A stretch of DNA of 64,000 nucleotides, from positions 411,066-475,065 of the forward strand of contig MU385870.1 in NCBI GenBank assembly GCA_022497145.1, given 5' to 3'. Shown piece after piece: positions 1-12,290 of the stretch; position 1 is the stretch's first letter; every line of letters begins with the position of its first letter. Under the pieces are notes generated by a model. It was not told the origin of the DNA. It worked only from the letters and a program-made list of their open reading frames with translations, and made no database searches. The position numbers were made by a program, and so were the translations under genes. This DNA comes from Rostrohypoxylon terebratum. Taxonomy: Eukaryota > Ascomycota > Sordariomycetes > Xylariales > Hypoxylaceae.

Positions 1-928
1 ATCTAGGTATCCATCTCGCTAACCACCACGTCGCCCAAATCTCGTGTTGTGTGGGTAGTTGTTCGCATGAACTAAGCTCACTATGCCCAACGAACCGTCA
101 ACCACACCGGGATAGCGCAAACTCCTTCTGCGTGTGCACCTAGGTAGCTATGTATATGTAATGTGTAGTGTGTATATGTAGTGATGTGTGCGCGTGTATG
201 ATGCAAAGCCCATGTCGTGTGTTTCCCCCTTACTCCCCATGCGTAACATACGTATTTTTCTATCTCGTGAATGACCCGCGATCTCGATAAAAACTCCTCG
301 CTTGCTTTCATTTTCTCCGGAACAGCAGCAACAGATGATCATGAATTTCCTAACTTTCCCGTCATTATTTTTTTTCCCACTCACGTAAAGGCCTAACCGT
401 AACAAGAAAAAAAAATCAAAAAGATCAAATACATGGGAAAGGGGGCAAGAAAAGTAGGTAGATAGATGGAAAAAATGGCCGAGTATGCTCCGTTGAATCC
501 TGACACCTGAACTCGCCCCGGCCGCCCCCGTATGCCCTGACCGTGACGATTCAAAATACCAATTGTGTGTGACCAAAAAGGGACCTCATACGAATCGTCT
601 TTAGACCCGTACGGGCAAGAAGTGAAGTGAAGAAAATTTGACAATAGAAAGTTTTCTAGACAAGCTACCTCATATGTGAGTAATCCTGTATGCGATTTGA
701 TCCGTAGATGTAGACTTGTTCATAGCAAGAAAGAAGAATAAGAAGCATTCATGTTGACTACCTAGGTAGGTAGACATGATGTTTCTATGAAAAAAAAAGA
801 TGATGGGATTTCTGTCAACCATCTCGAGATAATTCACGCTCCCATTCAGACGCCTGCAACTCCAAAATGCGTCCATACGAGACTTATGTCCTGTCCCGAT
901 CAACTACCGGCCCGCCTGCGTATTTATG
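1..928. other. Non-coding left edge, 3' flank of the histidine kinase gene
   Basis: No gene is supported. Open frames here are short, start from non-ATG codons or have no protein-like composition. The stretch holds TG/TA-rich simple sequence around 150-205, several A/T homopolymers (for example 368-375, 407-415, 788-796) and two copies of the ACCTAGGT palindrome (138-145, 760-767). Confidence 0.6.
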
Positions 929-3900
929 TCAACCCAACCGTCGTTCGTCGTGACTCGTATCGCTCTCTAGTAGAGATGAAGTGCTTGAATATGGTTTCGG
1001 GTTCTTTTTGGTTAAGACGCCCCTCGGCTTATCGGTACCGGTAAGTCCACTCTTCGTCTCGCTGCTGTTATTTCGACTTTTCGTTAATTTCCGCCGCCGA
1101 TTCGTTGGGGAAACAGCCTCATCCCCTGTTTTATCGCTGGATGAGCTATCAAGGGTGTACGTGGAATCTATGCTCTTCATTGGTAGGATAAGAGGTGGAG
1201 AGCGGCTTGAGAATTCATGTGGATTTACCGTAGGAGGGCTGGGGACGGGTGTGGTATTGCTATCCGATGATTCCAATGTAATCGTTTGCGTAGAGATGGG
1301 ATCTGGTTGGTGTCTAATGGGAGGCGTTGGAGGTTGAATGATCCCTGTAGTATAGGTATCCAGCTTTCTCTTGAGCAAATCTGCCTTGACTGGTTTTGCG
1401 AGGTAGTCATTCATGCCGGATGCAAGACATTTCTCTCGGTCGCCCTGTATTGCGGAAGCTGTCATAGCAATGACCAAAACCTTCCTCACCTCCTCGATCT
1501 CATCTTTGCGGAGCAGCTGAGTTGCCTGGTAACCATCAAGAATTGGCATCTGAACATCCATCAAGACGACGTGATACGGGGTACCCTCCCTGGCCTTCTG
1601 CCGTAGACCTTCAACGGCTTTGAGGCCATTCTCATAAGGATCGACCTTGTGGTATCCGAGCTTATTAACGAATTTGATAGCAATCTTCTGGTTGATGAGG
1701 TTGTCCTCCGCAATGCAGATACGTATTTGATCTTTTGGAATTTTGGAAAGGTCCACAAATGGATGGAACACATGATGATTTGGCATTGGTTGGGGGATAT
1801 CACGTCTTCCTCCAATGCCCGAAGGCGTGGTAACAGGTTGGGCTTCTCCTATTGACACATCGGGAGTCGTCTTTTTGAATGTGACTGTGAACCAGGCCTT
1901 CGTACCCTTATTCTCCGTGCTCTCTAGCTTGATCTCACCTTTCATCATGTTCTCGATGAGCGACTTGCAGATGCTGAGGCCGAGTCCGCTACCACCATAT
2001 TTGCGAGCAGTGCTTGCGTCCGCCTGGCTGAAGGGCGTGAAGAGTTTAGCCAACTGCTTAGGCGGGATTCCGATACCAGTGTCCTCAACCCAGAAGGTAA
2101 GTTTTGCTAGTTCAGGTGTATCCAGATCTACTTTGGTGCCAATAGTGATAGAGCCATGTTCTGTGAACTTGAGACTATTACTAATAAGATTCCCAAGGAC
2201 TTGATGTAAGCGAATTGGATCCCCATATACGAGCATTGGCGGTATGTCGATATTTTGAATGATTTGTACACTTTTCTTGGAGGTTTTTTCGCGATTGCTG
2301 TACGAAACGGCTCTCACGACCTCACGCACCATCTCCTCTGGGTTGAATGCAGTAATGTAAAGCTTCATCTTGTCGGCTTCCATCTTGGAGAAATCGAGAA
2401 TATCATTGATCACTGTAAGTAGGAGGTCCGCCGAGACCCGAATGGATTCTGCCATCTCAGCTTGTTCCTTGTTAAGGTCGCTGTCTCGTAAAAGTTCGGA
2501 ATTACCGATAACACCATTCAATGGAGTGCGCAGTTCGTGGGAGACGTTAGCGAGGAAGATACTCTTGGCTTTGGCTGCTTCCTCGGCAATTTTGACATTG
2601 CGTTTGGCTTCGGCTTCGGCATCCTTGGCCTTAGCCTCAGCATGCCGGGCTTTGGAAACAGCCTGCTTTTGTATCTTAACCATGGCTTCGTTCTCTGATG
2701 ATACTTTCTCGACTGCCTTCATGGCAAGGGCGTTTGAATAACTGATTCCAATCTGATTCACCAGTAACTGTAGGACGGTGACATTCCTATCGGTAAAGCT
2801 ACCTGGCTCACCCTCCAGGTAAAGTACTCCAAGCAGCGGCTTCGATCCGTGGCAAATGGGTATCGCAATGACGGCTTTGCTTAAGGAATTTCTTTGCAAC
2901 CAAGAATCGCTAACTTTTCCAAATCGCTCGTCACTAATAAGATCGGGAATGAAAACAACTTCGCGGAATCGAGCGCAGTACAGAACGACGTTCTCGGCCA
3001 CCAGTGATGATCCGATAAGCGGTTTCCCGGGGAGATTGGCTGTAGCACCTTTTTCTGAATCACCGCTGGCCGCAATACACCAATTGTCGTCCTCGTCGTC
3101 TTCATCCTGAACGATGATCGCTGCTTGCGTTGCGGACCCACCACAGGTTTGGAGGATAACATCACACATTGTCTTGAGCAGGTCGTCAACCCGTAAGACG
3201 GAAGAGATAACTTGGGATGAAACTAGAATGGCATGAAGGTCGATCATATCGAGAGCGGGCAAACCAGCACCGGCTTCGGGTTGCATCGAGCCGCGCCAAG
3301 CAGCCATTCTGGTTTCCTTCGTTTCCTCGTTAACAGGCTGTACTGATTGTGGGACGTCTTCGCCATCCGCAGCAGCGTACGTTACAGATGCGGAATCGCC
3401 GGCAAAGTCAGTCTGCACGGCAACTTCGGCCGTCCTAGAATGGCGAGCAGGACTATGAAGCAGGAGTTCGTGGTCCTCCTCGATACGTTGAGCAACACCG
3501 GCTGCTCCTAATTGTCGCCATAGAGCAACCGATTCTCTCAAGGCTGCTGTTGCTGATCGCCTTGCGGATTGTCTAACGAAGAAACCTGCCATTAGGAAAT
3601 TTCCCAATGCCTCCTCGAAGAGAAGACTATACTCCGAAGCATGGTCTAAAGCCGCTTCATAGTGCCGTATGGCGGAACCATGATCTTCGCGAAGCTCCGC
3701 GATATTTCCATCTAATAATTTTGACCAAGCAAGATAGTTGGCGCCTGTGATGACCTGCCAATCTTTAATCTTTTTATTTAGCCCCTCGAGCCTGATGATT
3801 GTATCTTGAACTTCGTTCGCCAACTCTTCGGGAGCTGTCCTCGGGTCGCTCAGTTTGCGCTGCATGATGCCTGCTAGGGAAAGACCATAAAAAACTATGA

Positions 3901-6900
3901 CGGCTCGAGAATTCCGAGCGGACCAAATCAAATCTAACTTGTCGAGACATCTTCGCCCCATCTCGCAAGCCTCCTTGTGGAAACCATATAGGTATAATGC
4001 TATGATTTCCATGGTTTCGTAGATTAAGATCGACCGGCCGCCGTTCCTCGTTTTTATGTTAAGCCAGGACTTGTAACTGCTCGAGTTATGTTGATCGTCT
4101 GTCATCACTGTCTCTGCTTTCCCAGTTTCTGTCTTGCCTTGGAGTGCACGGCATATTTGTCTTACCGCTATCAAGAAAGTACCGCCCCTGGTATCTTGGT
4201 GCCAAGCAGGTACCTCTTCGCAACAGTATTGGCACATTGACTCTAGGTAAGCAAGATTTTCACTTGCAAAAAATCTCATTTGGGTCGAGAGCCCAAAGCT
4301 GAGGATGATGGATATGCGGTCGCCGGCATTAGACGCGAATTCAACAGATTGTTCTGCGTGATTTAGAGAGACGCTGATGGGGACTTGGATATGACTGATA
4401 AAGCTGGCATACACCATATACCCACGAGCCGAGGCAAATGAATCCCGGGTTCGCTCAAGGAGCTCCAGGCACTGACTGCCAAGCTCCGAGGCAAATTCGA
4501 CCATGTTGAACCGGGATAGAGCGATCATGGCAACATATAAGAAAGCTGTACTAGAATGGGGGAAGTGTTTTTGCTTTAGAGCGAGAACAACATGTGTGAG
4601 TGAGAGGTTGTAGAAGTCGAGATTATTACTCCACCAGGCAGCACTGATAGCATCGATGAGAATAGCACCGATGGTAACTTGATGAGTATCAATAACACCA
4701 AGGGGGTTCAGGATTTCCGCTCTGTCCATGCTTTTAATCTTAGCAGCTAGCTCCATGAAGAGCGCATCGCACTTTTCTAAGGTTGGCTGCGCATCAATGT
4801 CAACCTTCAATTGAGACAGACTCTCTTTTAAGATAACAAGCGCTGCCTCTGCGTTCCCGTTTTGGGCTTGAACTCGGGCAAGGAGAAGCCAGGCGGGGGC
4901 CTTGTCCTCGGCATTTTTGGCGCTGCTGAGAATAGTATCTGCAAGATCGTGAGCTGTCCCATTGTTTCCCATGTAAATATAGCACTCGGCTGCGCGCAAA
5001 TGAAGTTCGAGGGTTTCTTCGTAGTCGACATCTTCAAGTCCATCCGTCCACGGATCTGGTTGCAAAAGCGATATAGCGCTGTGGTAATATTTGGCAGCGG
5101 TCGGCCTAGCACCATTCTCGACAGAAAACTGAGCACATTCCATCAGATACTTTCGGAACGGCTGGCGAATATGAACACGGCGCTTAATTATGTGAACTGC
5201 CTCAGTGATGTGCGAAGCAGTGTTATCTCTTGATTTAAGTTCGGGTCGATCATGCTTCATTAAGATTTGTGCAATGGCGAAATGCATTTGAGGAGTGTTG
5301 CATTCCTTTAAGGACGCCGCTGCTTGAACATATCTATCGTGAGCAAACCGGAACCTGTCATCGGTTTCACCTTGGACGATGATGTGGGCCCTGACTGCTG
5401 CTTGTAGGCCGTCTATCGCCTGCTTTTTGGTGTACTTCGTGCGGTAAAGGATGCCGCTCATCTCATCACCTTCTTCCTCGCCGACGACATCATATTCGCC
5501 GGCCAAAAGTTGACATACCAGATCAAATGAGAAAGAGATTCCCAAAAGAGCAGCCCACGCCAAGATAGCCCGCGATGCCGCTGGAAGCTCGCTTAATCGG
5601 CGTGTGATGAAGTCATTATTCAAGATGTCGTACTTGCCCTCTCCTTTGAACTGTTCAAACAACCAATCTAGATCGTAGAGCCACCTATTTTCCTTATAGT
5701 CATACCATATACATCTTTTGCGGTAGCAAGCATTCAACATCTCTCTTATGTAGAAGGGATTACCAGCGGTTTTCGATTGGATCACGACGCCCAGAGCTGT
5801 CACGTCCGAGAGGGGCCTACATAATGTCGATGCGACGTATTCGAAGATCTCTTCTTCAGTTAACGGCAAAAGGACGATTCTGGTAATCCGTGGACTACCA
5901 GACCTAGGGTGTTCTGTTTTGGCTTAAAACTTAGCTTTTATCACTGGAATAGGAGAGGAAGACATGAGTTACCATCAGTCTCCGTTGGCTGGAGGATCTT
6001 TTGAACCTTCTCAGGAGATAACTCCTCGGGTCGGTAAGTTATGATGAGAACCATTTTCAGCCGAGCCGAAATGACTTGGGTGATTAATTCTAAAGACTCG
6101 TCATCGGCAAATTGGAGATCGTCTAGGCATAGACAGACAAAGTGATGACTTGTAAATATTCTTAGTAAATCCAGGAACGTGTTCATTAAGCGGATCGTCT
6201 TCGTAGAACCGCCAGTTCGTAAGAAATCTTGAGAACTCTGCGACGTTATACGTGGACTATGAGGGCGAGGTTTCCCTGGCTTCACGGGTGAGTTCACAGG
6301 GGATGAGCCACGCCTACTTGTGGGGACTTTACTGAAACGCCCGTTGAGTGATAGCTGCGGCGAGGGAGATGGAGTGGGTGTTGGTGCTTGGGAGCCCAGG
6401 AGAAACTCGGGCAATCCGAGCAAATTGTGAAGCATTGGCCATATTGGACGAACATAGTCTTTCAGAGCCCGATGGAGAGGAGTATCCGTATTGCTCTCAC
6501 CCCATACCTGCTTGAATAGAGAGGATACGAGCTTTAGTAGTGGTCCAAATGCAGTTCTCCTAGCGGTGTCGAATTTTGCTGTTGCGCAATACCCTCTTCG
6601 CCTTGCATCAGCCAATACTTGCTGAACGAGAAAACTCTTTCCTAAGCCTCCTGCACCTTCGATAGTAACGACTTCACAATAACCTCGCCTTCGAAACTTT
6701 GCTGATCCCAATTGTCTCGAGAGACTAGAGGTTTCCGTGCCGCTATGGCGCGAAGAAGCCTGTCTCTGCTCACCAAGAGTATCGAGAACAGTTTTAGGCT
6801 CAAGGGAGACCGATTGGAGCCTATCCCAGGCCCTGGCTAATTTGGTACCTGATTGATTCGAAGATATGGTATCGCCATCGATGGTTTGGGTGTCGGTGCC

Positions 6901-8526
6901 GTTGATCGAGGGCTGAACGGTACTTCTCGCTGGTCTTGAATCTGAGAAGGATTGTGTAAATGAGCCACTTCGTCGCAGTCCCCCTTCCACGGAACTCGCA
7001 CCTTCGCTAGAAATATCAGCAGTATCTATAAGCTCGCTTGACAAAGCAGAATTGTCCGAAAACCGATTGGCTGCTCCAATGCTTGCAACTGCATGCCCCC
7101 TTGCGACCCTCTCGATGACTTTCACGATTTCGGAGAGCTCTTTCCGGCGTCCAACCATGGCTGTAGGTAACATGAAGAATGACGAAATATCCTTCGAGGC
7201 AATGTGCCACTCTTTCAGAGCCGTCCAATCGCCATTCCCCAATAGCTTTTGTACCGTTTGTAAGTCATGGTGCAGACCACTAGCTGAGTGATATCGATCG
7301 GAGATATTCTTGGATGTGCATTTCTGTATGATGCGTCCAAGAACCTCAGGTACATCTGTCCGAATACTAGACACCAAAGGAATACGTCGATTCAGCACAC
7401 TTTGGACAATATCTAACGGCGTAGACCCCGTAAAGACAGGCTGCTGGGTTAGAAGCATCCAAAACAGGACACCTAAAGAATATATGTCAGTCCTCGTATC
7501 GGGCTCCGCTGGCATGCGACCAGTCTGCTCTGGACTAATATAAACTAGCTTGTTCTTTGCCCCAAGTTCTTTAGAGAGCGTCGACCATCCAGTGCTAGTG
7601 AGCCCGTGTTCGAATGATCTTACCCCCGAGCCAAACGATATTAGCTTTACTTTGTTCGTTTCGATATTGAAGTGAAATGCATCTGCTCTTATTTCACCAT
7701 GGACCATACCGTGACCATGATGCAGTATCTCCAAGCATTGCGTAGCACCAATTGCGAAGTCAAGAAATTTTTCTAGGCTAATGGGAGTTTCCAATACGAA
7801 GTCATTCCTTCGATAGGCCTCGAACCGGTCCTCGACTTTCCTGGCATAGTAAAAGGCCGGCCCCAGATCCAGGGTTTTAAAGAGGTAATTCTCCCCTGGA
7901 TGCTCATATATCGCCACAATTATAGGGGCACGGTCGCCTGGTTGCGGGCTTAAGCGAATGAGACCAATGGGCTTCACATTGTGTATCCCTTCCGGATCGG
8001 CCGTTAACATCAAACTCTTTGCTATGTGAAAGGTCCTCTCCTCGCGAAGAACATGGTAGGAAACGCGCGCGACGATCTGCTGCTCTTCAACGTTGGAAAG
8101 GTCGGTAGCTAGGCTAGAGAAGGCGGGAGGAGAGGTCGACGAACGTTCGCTGCTCCCTTCGCTCTGCGAGGTAAATCCAACGACGTGAACGTCGTTAGGC
8201 GATGGGCGGTTCGGGGCTATTAATTTGGCGATCCCCGGCGGACTGCCTAGGGCTTGCAAGGGTGTGGTCGTTGTAGTGGTTGAATACGGCGATACAAATC
8301 TGGTGCCATAGATGTGCCTAGACAAAGACGCTCCATGTTAGACATCTACTTTTGTAATTATGCGAAAACTCATCGCATTCGGGAATATAGGATACCAGTT
8401 GTCATAGCTTGAATGGAATGGCCTCCTCGATTCATCCCAAGTAAAGCCGCCTAGCTGCCGGAGCCGATCGAAAATACGAGCTGGGGGATCGAGCTGGTCG
8501 TCCGATGTGGCCACGGACCCGTCCAT
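929..8526 (-). CDS. Group X hybrid histidine kinase (pseudokinase-AAA-TPR-GAF-HisKA-HATPase-REC), 2,486 aa
   Basis: Three exons, 8526-8396, 8317-5973 and 5913-929, with introns of 78 and 59 bp; the spliced length is 2,487 codons in one frame. Order of domains: a protein-kinase-like domain (about residues 140-400), a P-loop ATPase module (GAGGLGKS near 598, Walker-B-like CLCLDDLQFAD near 773), a long helical TPR-like region, a GAF domain (about 1725-1890), a short coiled coil, HisKA with H-box NVSHELRTPLNG (phospho-acceptor His1951), HATPase with N, G1 and G2 boxes, and a C-terminal receiver (VVLMDVQMP, Asp2278; AKPV). This is the architecture of the Chk1/Mak2/Mak3 group X histidine kinases, which feed a His-Asp phosphorelay for stress and morphogenesis. 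The kinase-like domain has HGE in place of HRD and SFG in place of DFG, so it is probably a pseudokinase. The start ATG at 8526 is the first in the frame continuous with the WHIYGTR junction; upstream there is only a GTG. The last 130 residues are Ser/Thr-rich and poorly conserved in appearance. Confidence 0.93.
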
Positions 8527-10411
8527 GATGATATCTCGGCATACATTAGTACCTAAGAGGTAGACAATGTAGGACAAGGGAGGCCGGCCACGGCGTCGTT
8601 CAATGGGAAAAGAGTAAGCAAGATGCCACCGTCGCGACACACATGGCTTGTCTGGCCACCCTCAAAACCGAAACCGAGAAATTCAGTGTGTTCAGTGTGT
8701 TCAGGTCCAGTTAGGTCCAGTAGATTCAGTATTTGGAGTGTCCGGGTCTGAGTCTGGGTCTGCTGGGTTGACGATCTGTAGGTATAGGTAACTTGTCCAG
8801 GGAACAGGTGCACTAATTTTTAGGATCGTCATCTACTGGGCTGGCACAGGTGGTGGATATCCTGCAAGTTTGGAATTTGGTGCCTGGCTTTGGTGCTGGT
8901 GCTGGTGCTGGTGCTTGTCGCTTAGTCTCGTAGAAATCTAGGACTGGTTTGCTCTAATAATATTGTATTGTATTGTACATTAAAGATCCAGGATCCAGTG
9001 ATTCAGTTCCATAGTGTACATATGTAGGATATGTAGGACCTTGGTAAAAATTGCGAATGGCCAAAGTTTTGGTGGTACAGGAAAATTCGTTTAATAAACT
9101 AATACAAAGAGAGGAGAGACAACCCACCCTCTCTTGCCTGCATACATAATCGTAGATGAAGAGGCGTTTATACTATGGTATGTACGTTTATACATCCAGA
9201 TAATGCTCATTCCTCATACATTGGGAAGTACACACACCCGCATATTTTCTGTCCAATGTCCACGGATGTCGCAACCGCCCCTCATCGATATTAGTATCCC
9301 ATTAACAAGAGCTACATATGAAACATCGCCTCCCCCTCTTTTATTCCCTAGTAAAACCTGCATCTAACCCGGTCATCGAGTTATGGAAGAACATACGCCG
9401 CCTCTTACCAAACTTCCACTAGATTTGCAAAACACACTGGGCACTTGACATAGATGGAAAGTGCAGGAGCTTCGAGCCGTGGCAAGTTGCGTGGGGTGTG
9501 ACGAACATCATTGCTCCTTGCAAAACGGTAAACCTGGGTCCAGTAACCAGTCACGTAGCCTGGTAGCTTCCAAGTGATAAAATCTCCAACTCTATCTCAT
9601 TATGGATTGGAACCTTTAGCAGGATATCCTTGGCAGCGAATAGGGTCACTTCGGTTAGATTTATTTAGTCGATACAAGTGGCATAATTAGTAGGTTATCA
9701 GGTAGCCACTTACTAAAGAAAATCTCCACGACTCTTCTTTTGACAACAATTTTTCAACTGCACGCAAAATGGTCCACGGTATTACAGGACGCCAGATACG
9801 TCAGCGATACCACTAAGTGTAGTGTATATTACCGCCAAGTTGTATTAAGGGGCAAGTGTTTAATTCAAATATTGTACAGTGTCTTAAGTAGGTACATGAA
9901 CAGATTTGTCATTTGCAATCGAAAACCAAGAGATCTCTGCGAGCCACCTACGTAAACTATGTAGTAGCCGGAGGCATGTAAGATTTTAACAGCTGCAAGG
10001 CTATCGATATTTCATGCAACTTCAAATGTTTTCACGTAAGGACAGGTGGATGTTTTCAACCTCGCTCAAACCCATTGGCCGAGGCAACCGAGTTACATCA
10101 CCGTACATCATGTACACTATCTGACTATGTGCATAGTCACAAAAAGCAATGGGTTCATAATTCTATTTCTTTCTTTCTCTACTCATCAGGCTCTCTAACG
10201 CAGAGAAACATGGGTTTATAATGCCATATCACCACACGACCGCATCAGAATCATCCTAACATTCCATTACCGTCGCACTCATCAAACGTGAACTGCCATA
10301 TCCCCAACATAACTCTTAGAGGCTCCCTACTTTATTATAGGGACCTTCAGACTACGCAAGATTAAGCGAGCCTATGCGCCATCAAGGGCCACCCGTCATT
10401 GAGATCAGCAT
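8527..10411. other. Intergenic between ugmA 3' end and histidine kinase 5' end
   Basis: No gene is seen. It should contain the kinase promoter (right of 8526) and the mutase 3' UTR. Simple repeats lie close to the kinase start: TTCAGTGTG units at 8683-8705 and four TGGTGC units at 8891-8914, then a TTGTA-rich patch at 8962-8980. From 9000 to 10400 the sequence is unremarkable and A/T-leaning. Confidence 0.55.
8891..8914. repeat. (TGGTGC)4 repeat
   Basis: Four exact hexamers about 370 bases upstream of the histidine kinase start codon (gene on the minus strand). Confidence 0.95.
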
Positions 10412-12290
10412 CTATTTGGGGTGCGAAGGAAGGCTCTTCTTAGCTGCCAAAGGGCCTTGGTCGAGACGGCGCTCGGTGTTTTGACGGGTGTTGACGAAGT
10501 CGGGGTAGTTAAGCGTAAGCTCGACGGCACCGTTTACGATATGGTCGGCAGCCTCAACACCTAACATAAATGAGTGGTCCTGGTTACCAACCTCGTATCT
10601 CCAGCTGCCAAAACGGCCACGAGAGTAGATGTCGAGGTCCTGGAGCTTAGGAAGGAGTTGCTTGAGAACGCCTTCACGCTCTAAGGTAGGTGTGGGGTAG
10701 CCGTGGTCAAACTTGCGGTGGTAGGTGGAGACGATCTCGTCAGTAGACTTGATCATGTCGGTGTTGACCAAGCCCTGGATGCAGTCCTTGAGGAGGTTGG
10801 CCTCGTCAACCGGCTTCATGGAAGACTGGGAAACCTCCAACATGATAGACCAGTAAGGGCCTTCCTTGGGTTCTGAGCTCGCAGGCTTGCTACCATCAGC
10901 GATCTGGATCGTCGGGAGCTTAACATCGGCCTGGGGCTGGTTGTAGGGGGAGTAGTTAGAGAAGATAGTTGCACGGTAGAACGGGCAGTTGTCTTCGGGG
11001 AAGTATAGCTGAGATTGATTAGCGACAATTTCGGTGTAATTCAATTCATTGTTCACTTACCCAGCACTTGTCACCAATGCGCTCGGGTCGTGCGCCACGT
11101 AGACCAACACCGATGACGTGGGTGGAAGAGTAGAAGAGGCCCTTGCTGAGGGTGACTAGCTCTTGGTTACCCATGGACTCGACCAATTGGTCAACGTTCA
11201 TGGTGGAGATGAGCTTGTCGTAGCCAATCGTGGTGCCGTCCTGAAGAGTAACGACCTTCTTGTTGGCATCGACCTTGGTAACCTCACCCTTCTTGCCGAA
11301 GCGCTTCTTCTCTTCGGGAAGGGTGTTGGCAACGGCAATCCAGATACCACCGGTACCGTCGCGGGCAGGGAAGCGGAAAGTGGCGTTAGGGCCCCAGTTA
11401 CCGGCAACCTTGTTTAGAACGACGTTCTTCACAACATTCTTGACATCAGGAGCAGCCACACGCTCACCGAGCCATTGGCATTGCATCTAGAGAGCCAAAA
11501 ATCAGTTCACTTCTTTAGTATTTGAGAGAATATTTAACGACTTACCTTGGTGGTAGGAACAGCCCAGACCTTGTAGTTATACGGTCGCATGAACATGTCG
11601 GCAACACCCTTACCGCTCGTACGCATGATCCACTCGTCGAAGTCCTTGGGCTTAGTGTTCGCGACACGAGCTTCCAAGGCAGCATTGATTAGGCCATCAA
11701 GAGCCTCAACTTGATCCTCCTTAGGCAGCACGGAGACGTTGTTCTGGAAGGGGTAAGGGACCCAGAGGCCCTTGTAACGGACGTAGGAGATACGCTGGTG
11801 AGTGTACCAGTCATCTTCCTTAGGGAGAGCCTCATCGATGCAGTCGTCGAAGTACTTGTAGTGGGAGAAAATAACGTGACCACCAACATCGTAGAGCTGT
11901 TAAGCAAAGTCGACGGTTAGCTTGGTACTGGGCAGAGACAACCTTGAGGTGAACAGAAACTTACGAAGCCCTCAGGAGTGACGTCAGTGGAGGCAAGACC
12001 ACCGGCCTTCTCGTTAGAGTCAATGATTAACCACGAAGGTCCATTCTACACCATAATGTTAGCTCACGATAATCTAGTCAGCGAATGGCGGTGTGACATA
12101 CAATTTGGTGGAGGCGCTTCGCAGCACCCAAACCGGTAGGGCCAGCACCGATAACGAGGACGTCGACGTTGCTGTAAATGCATACATTAGCCAATTGAAC
12201 TTTTATGAAGGAGTCCTTGCTAGCTTGATATGGAAATATGTTATCTGATGTTCAGAGGATTAAAAAAAAAACTTACATGTCTGCACACAT
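10412..12290 (-). CDS. ugmA: UDP-galactopyranose mutase, 512 aa
   Basis: Interconverts UDP-galactopyranose and UDP-galactofuranose, the donor for fungal galactofuranose in galactomannan and glycoproteins; a cytosolic flavoenzyme. Six exons: 12290-12277, 12171-12102, 12045-11965, 11896-11546, 11486-11061 and 11008-10412, giving 513 codons including stop. All five introns (52-105 bp) are GT-AG. The N-terminus carries the FAD dinucleotide motif VLVIGAGPTGLG (residues 10-20), reached only by joining a 14-nt first exon. Downstream segments such as GGHVIFSHYKYFDD, KVWAVPTTK, GNWGPNATFRFP, GDKCWLYFPEDN, GRFGSWRYEVGNQDHSF and LTLNYPDFVN follow the Aspergillus enzyme (about 510 aa) along its whole length. 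The gene is transcribed away from a transporter at 18764, which may supply the Golgi step. Also called glfA in Aspergillus fumigatus. Confidence 0.96.

Noticed and set aside
148..576. 142-residue minus frame at the left edge
   Set aside because: Consists of translated simple sequence and homopolymers; no splice-supported extension.
5941..5972. Treating the sensor kinase as two genes (5941-8325 and 929-5869)
   Set aside because: A 59-bp intron (5914-5972; GTAACT..ACAG) joins them in frame, and the domain order matches one known protein family.
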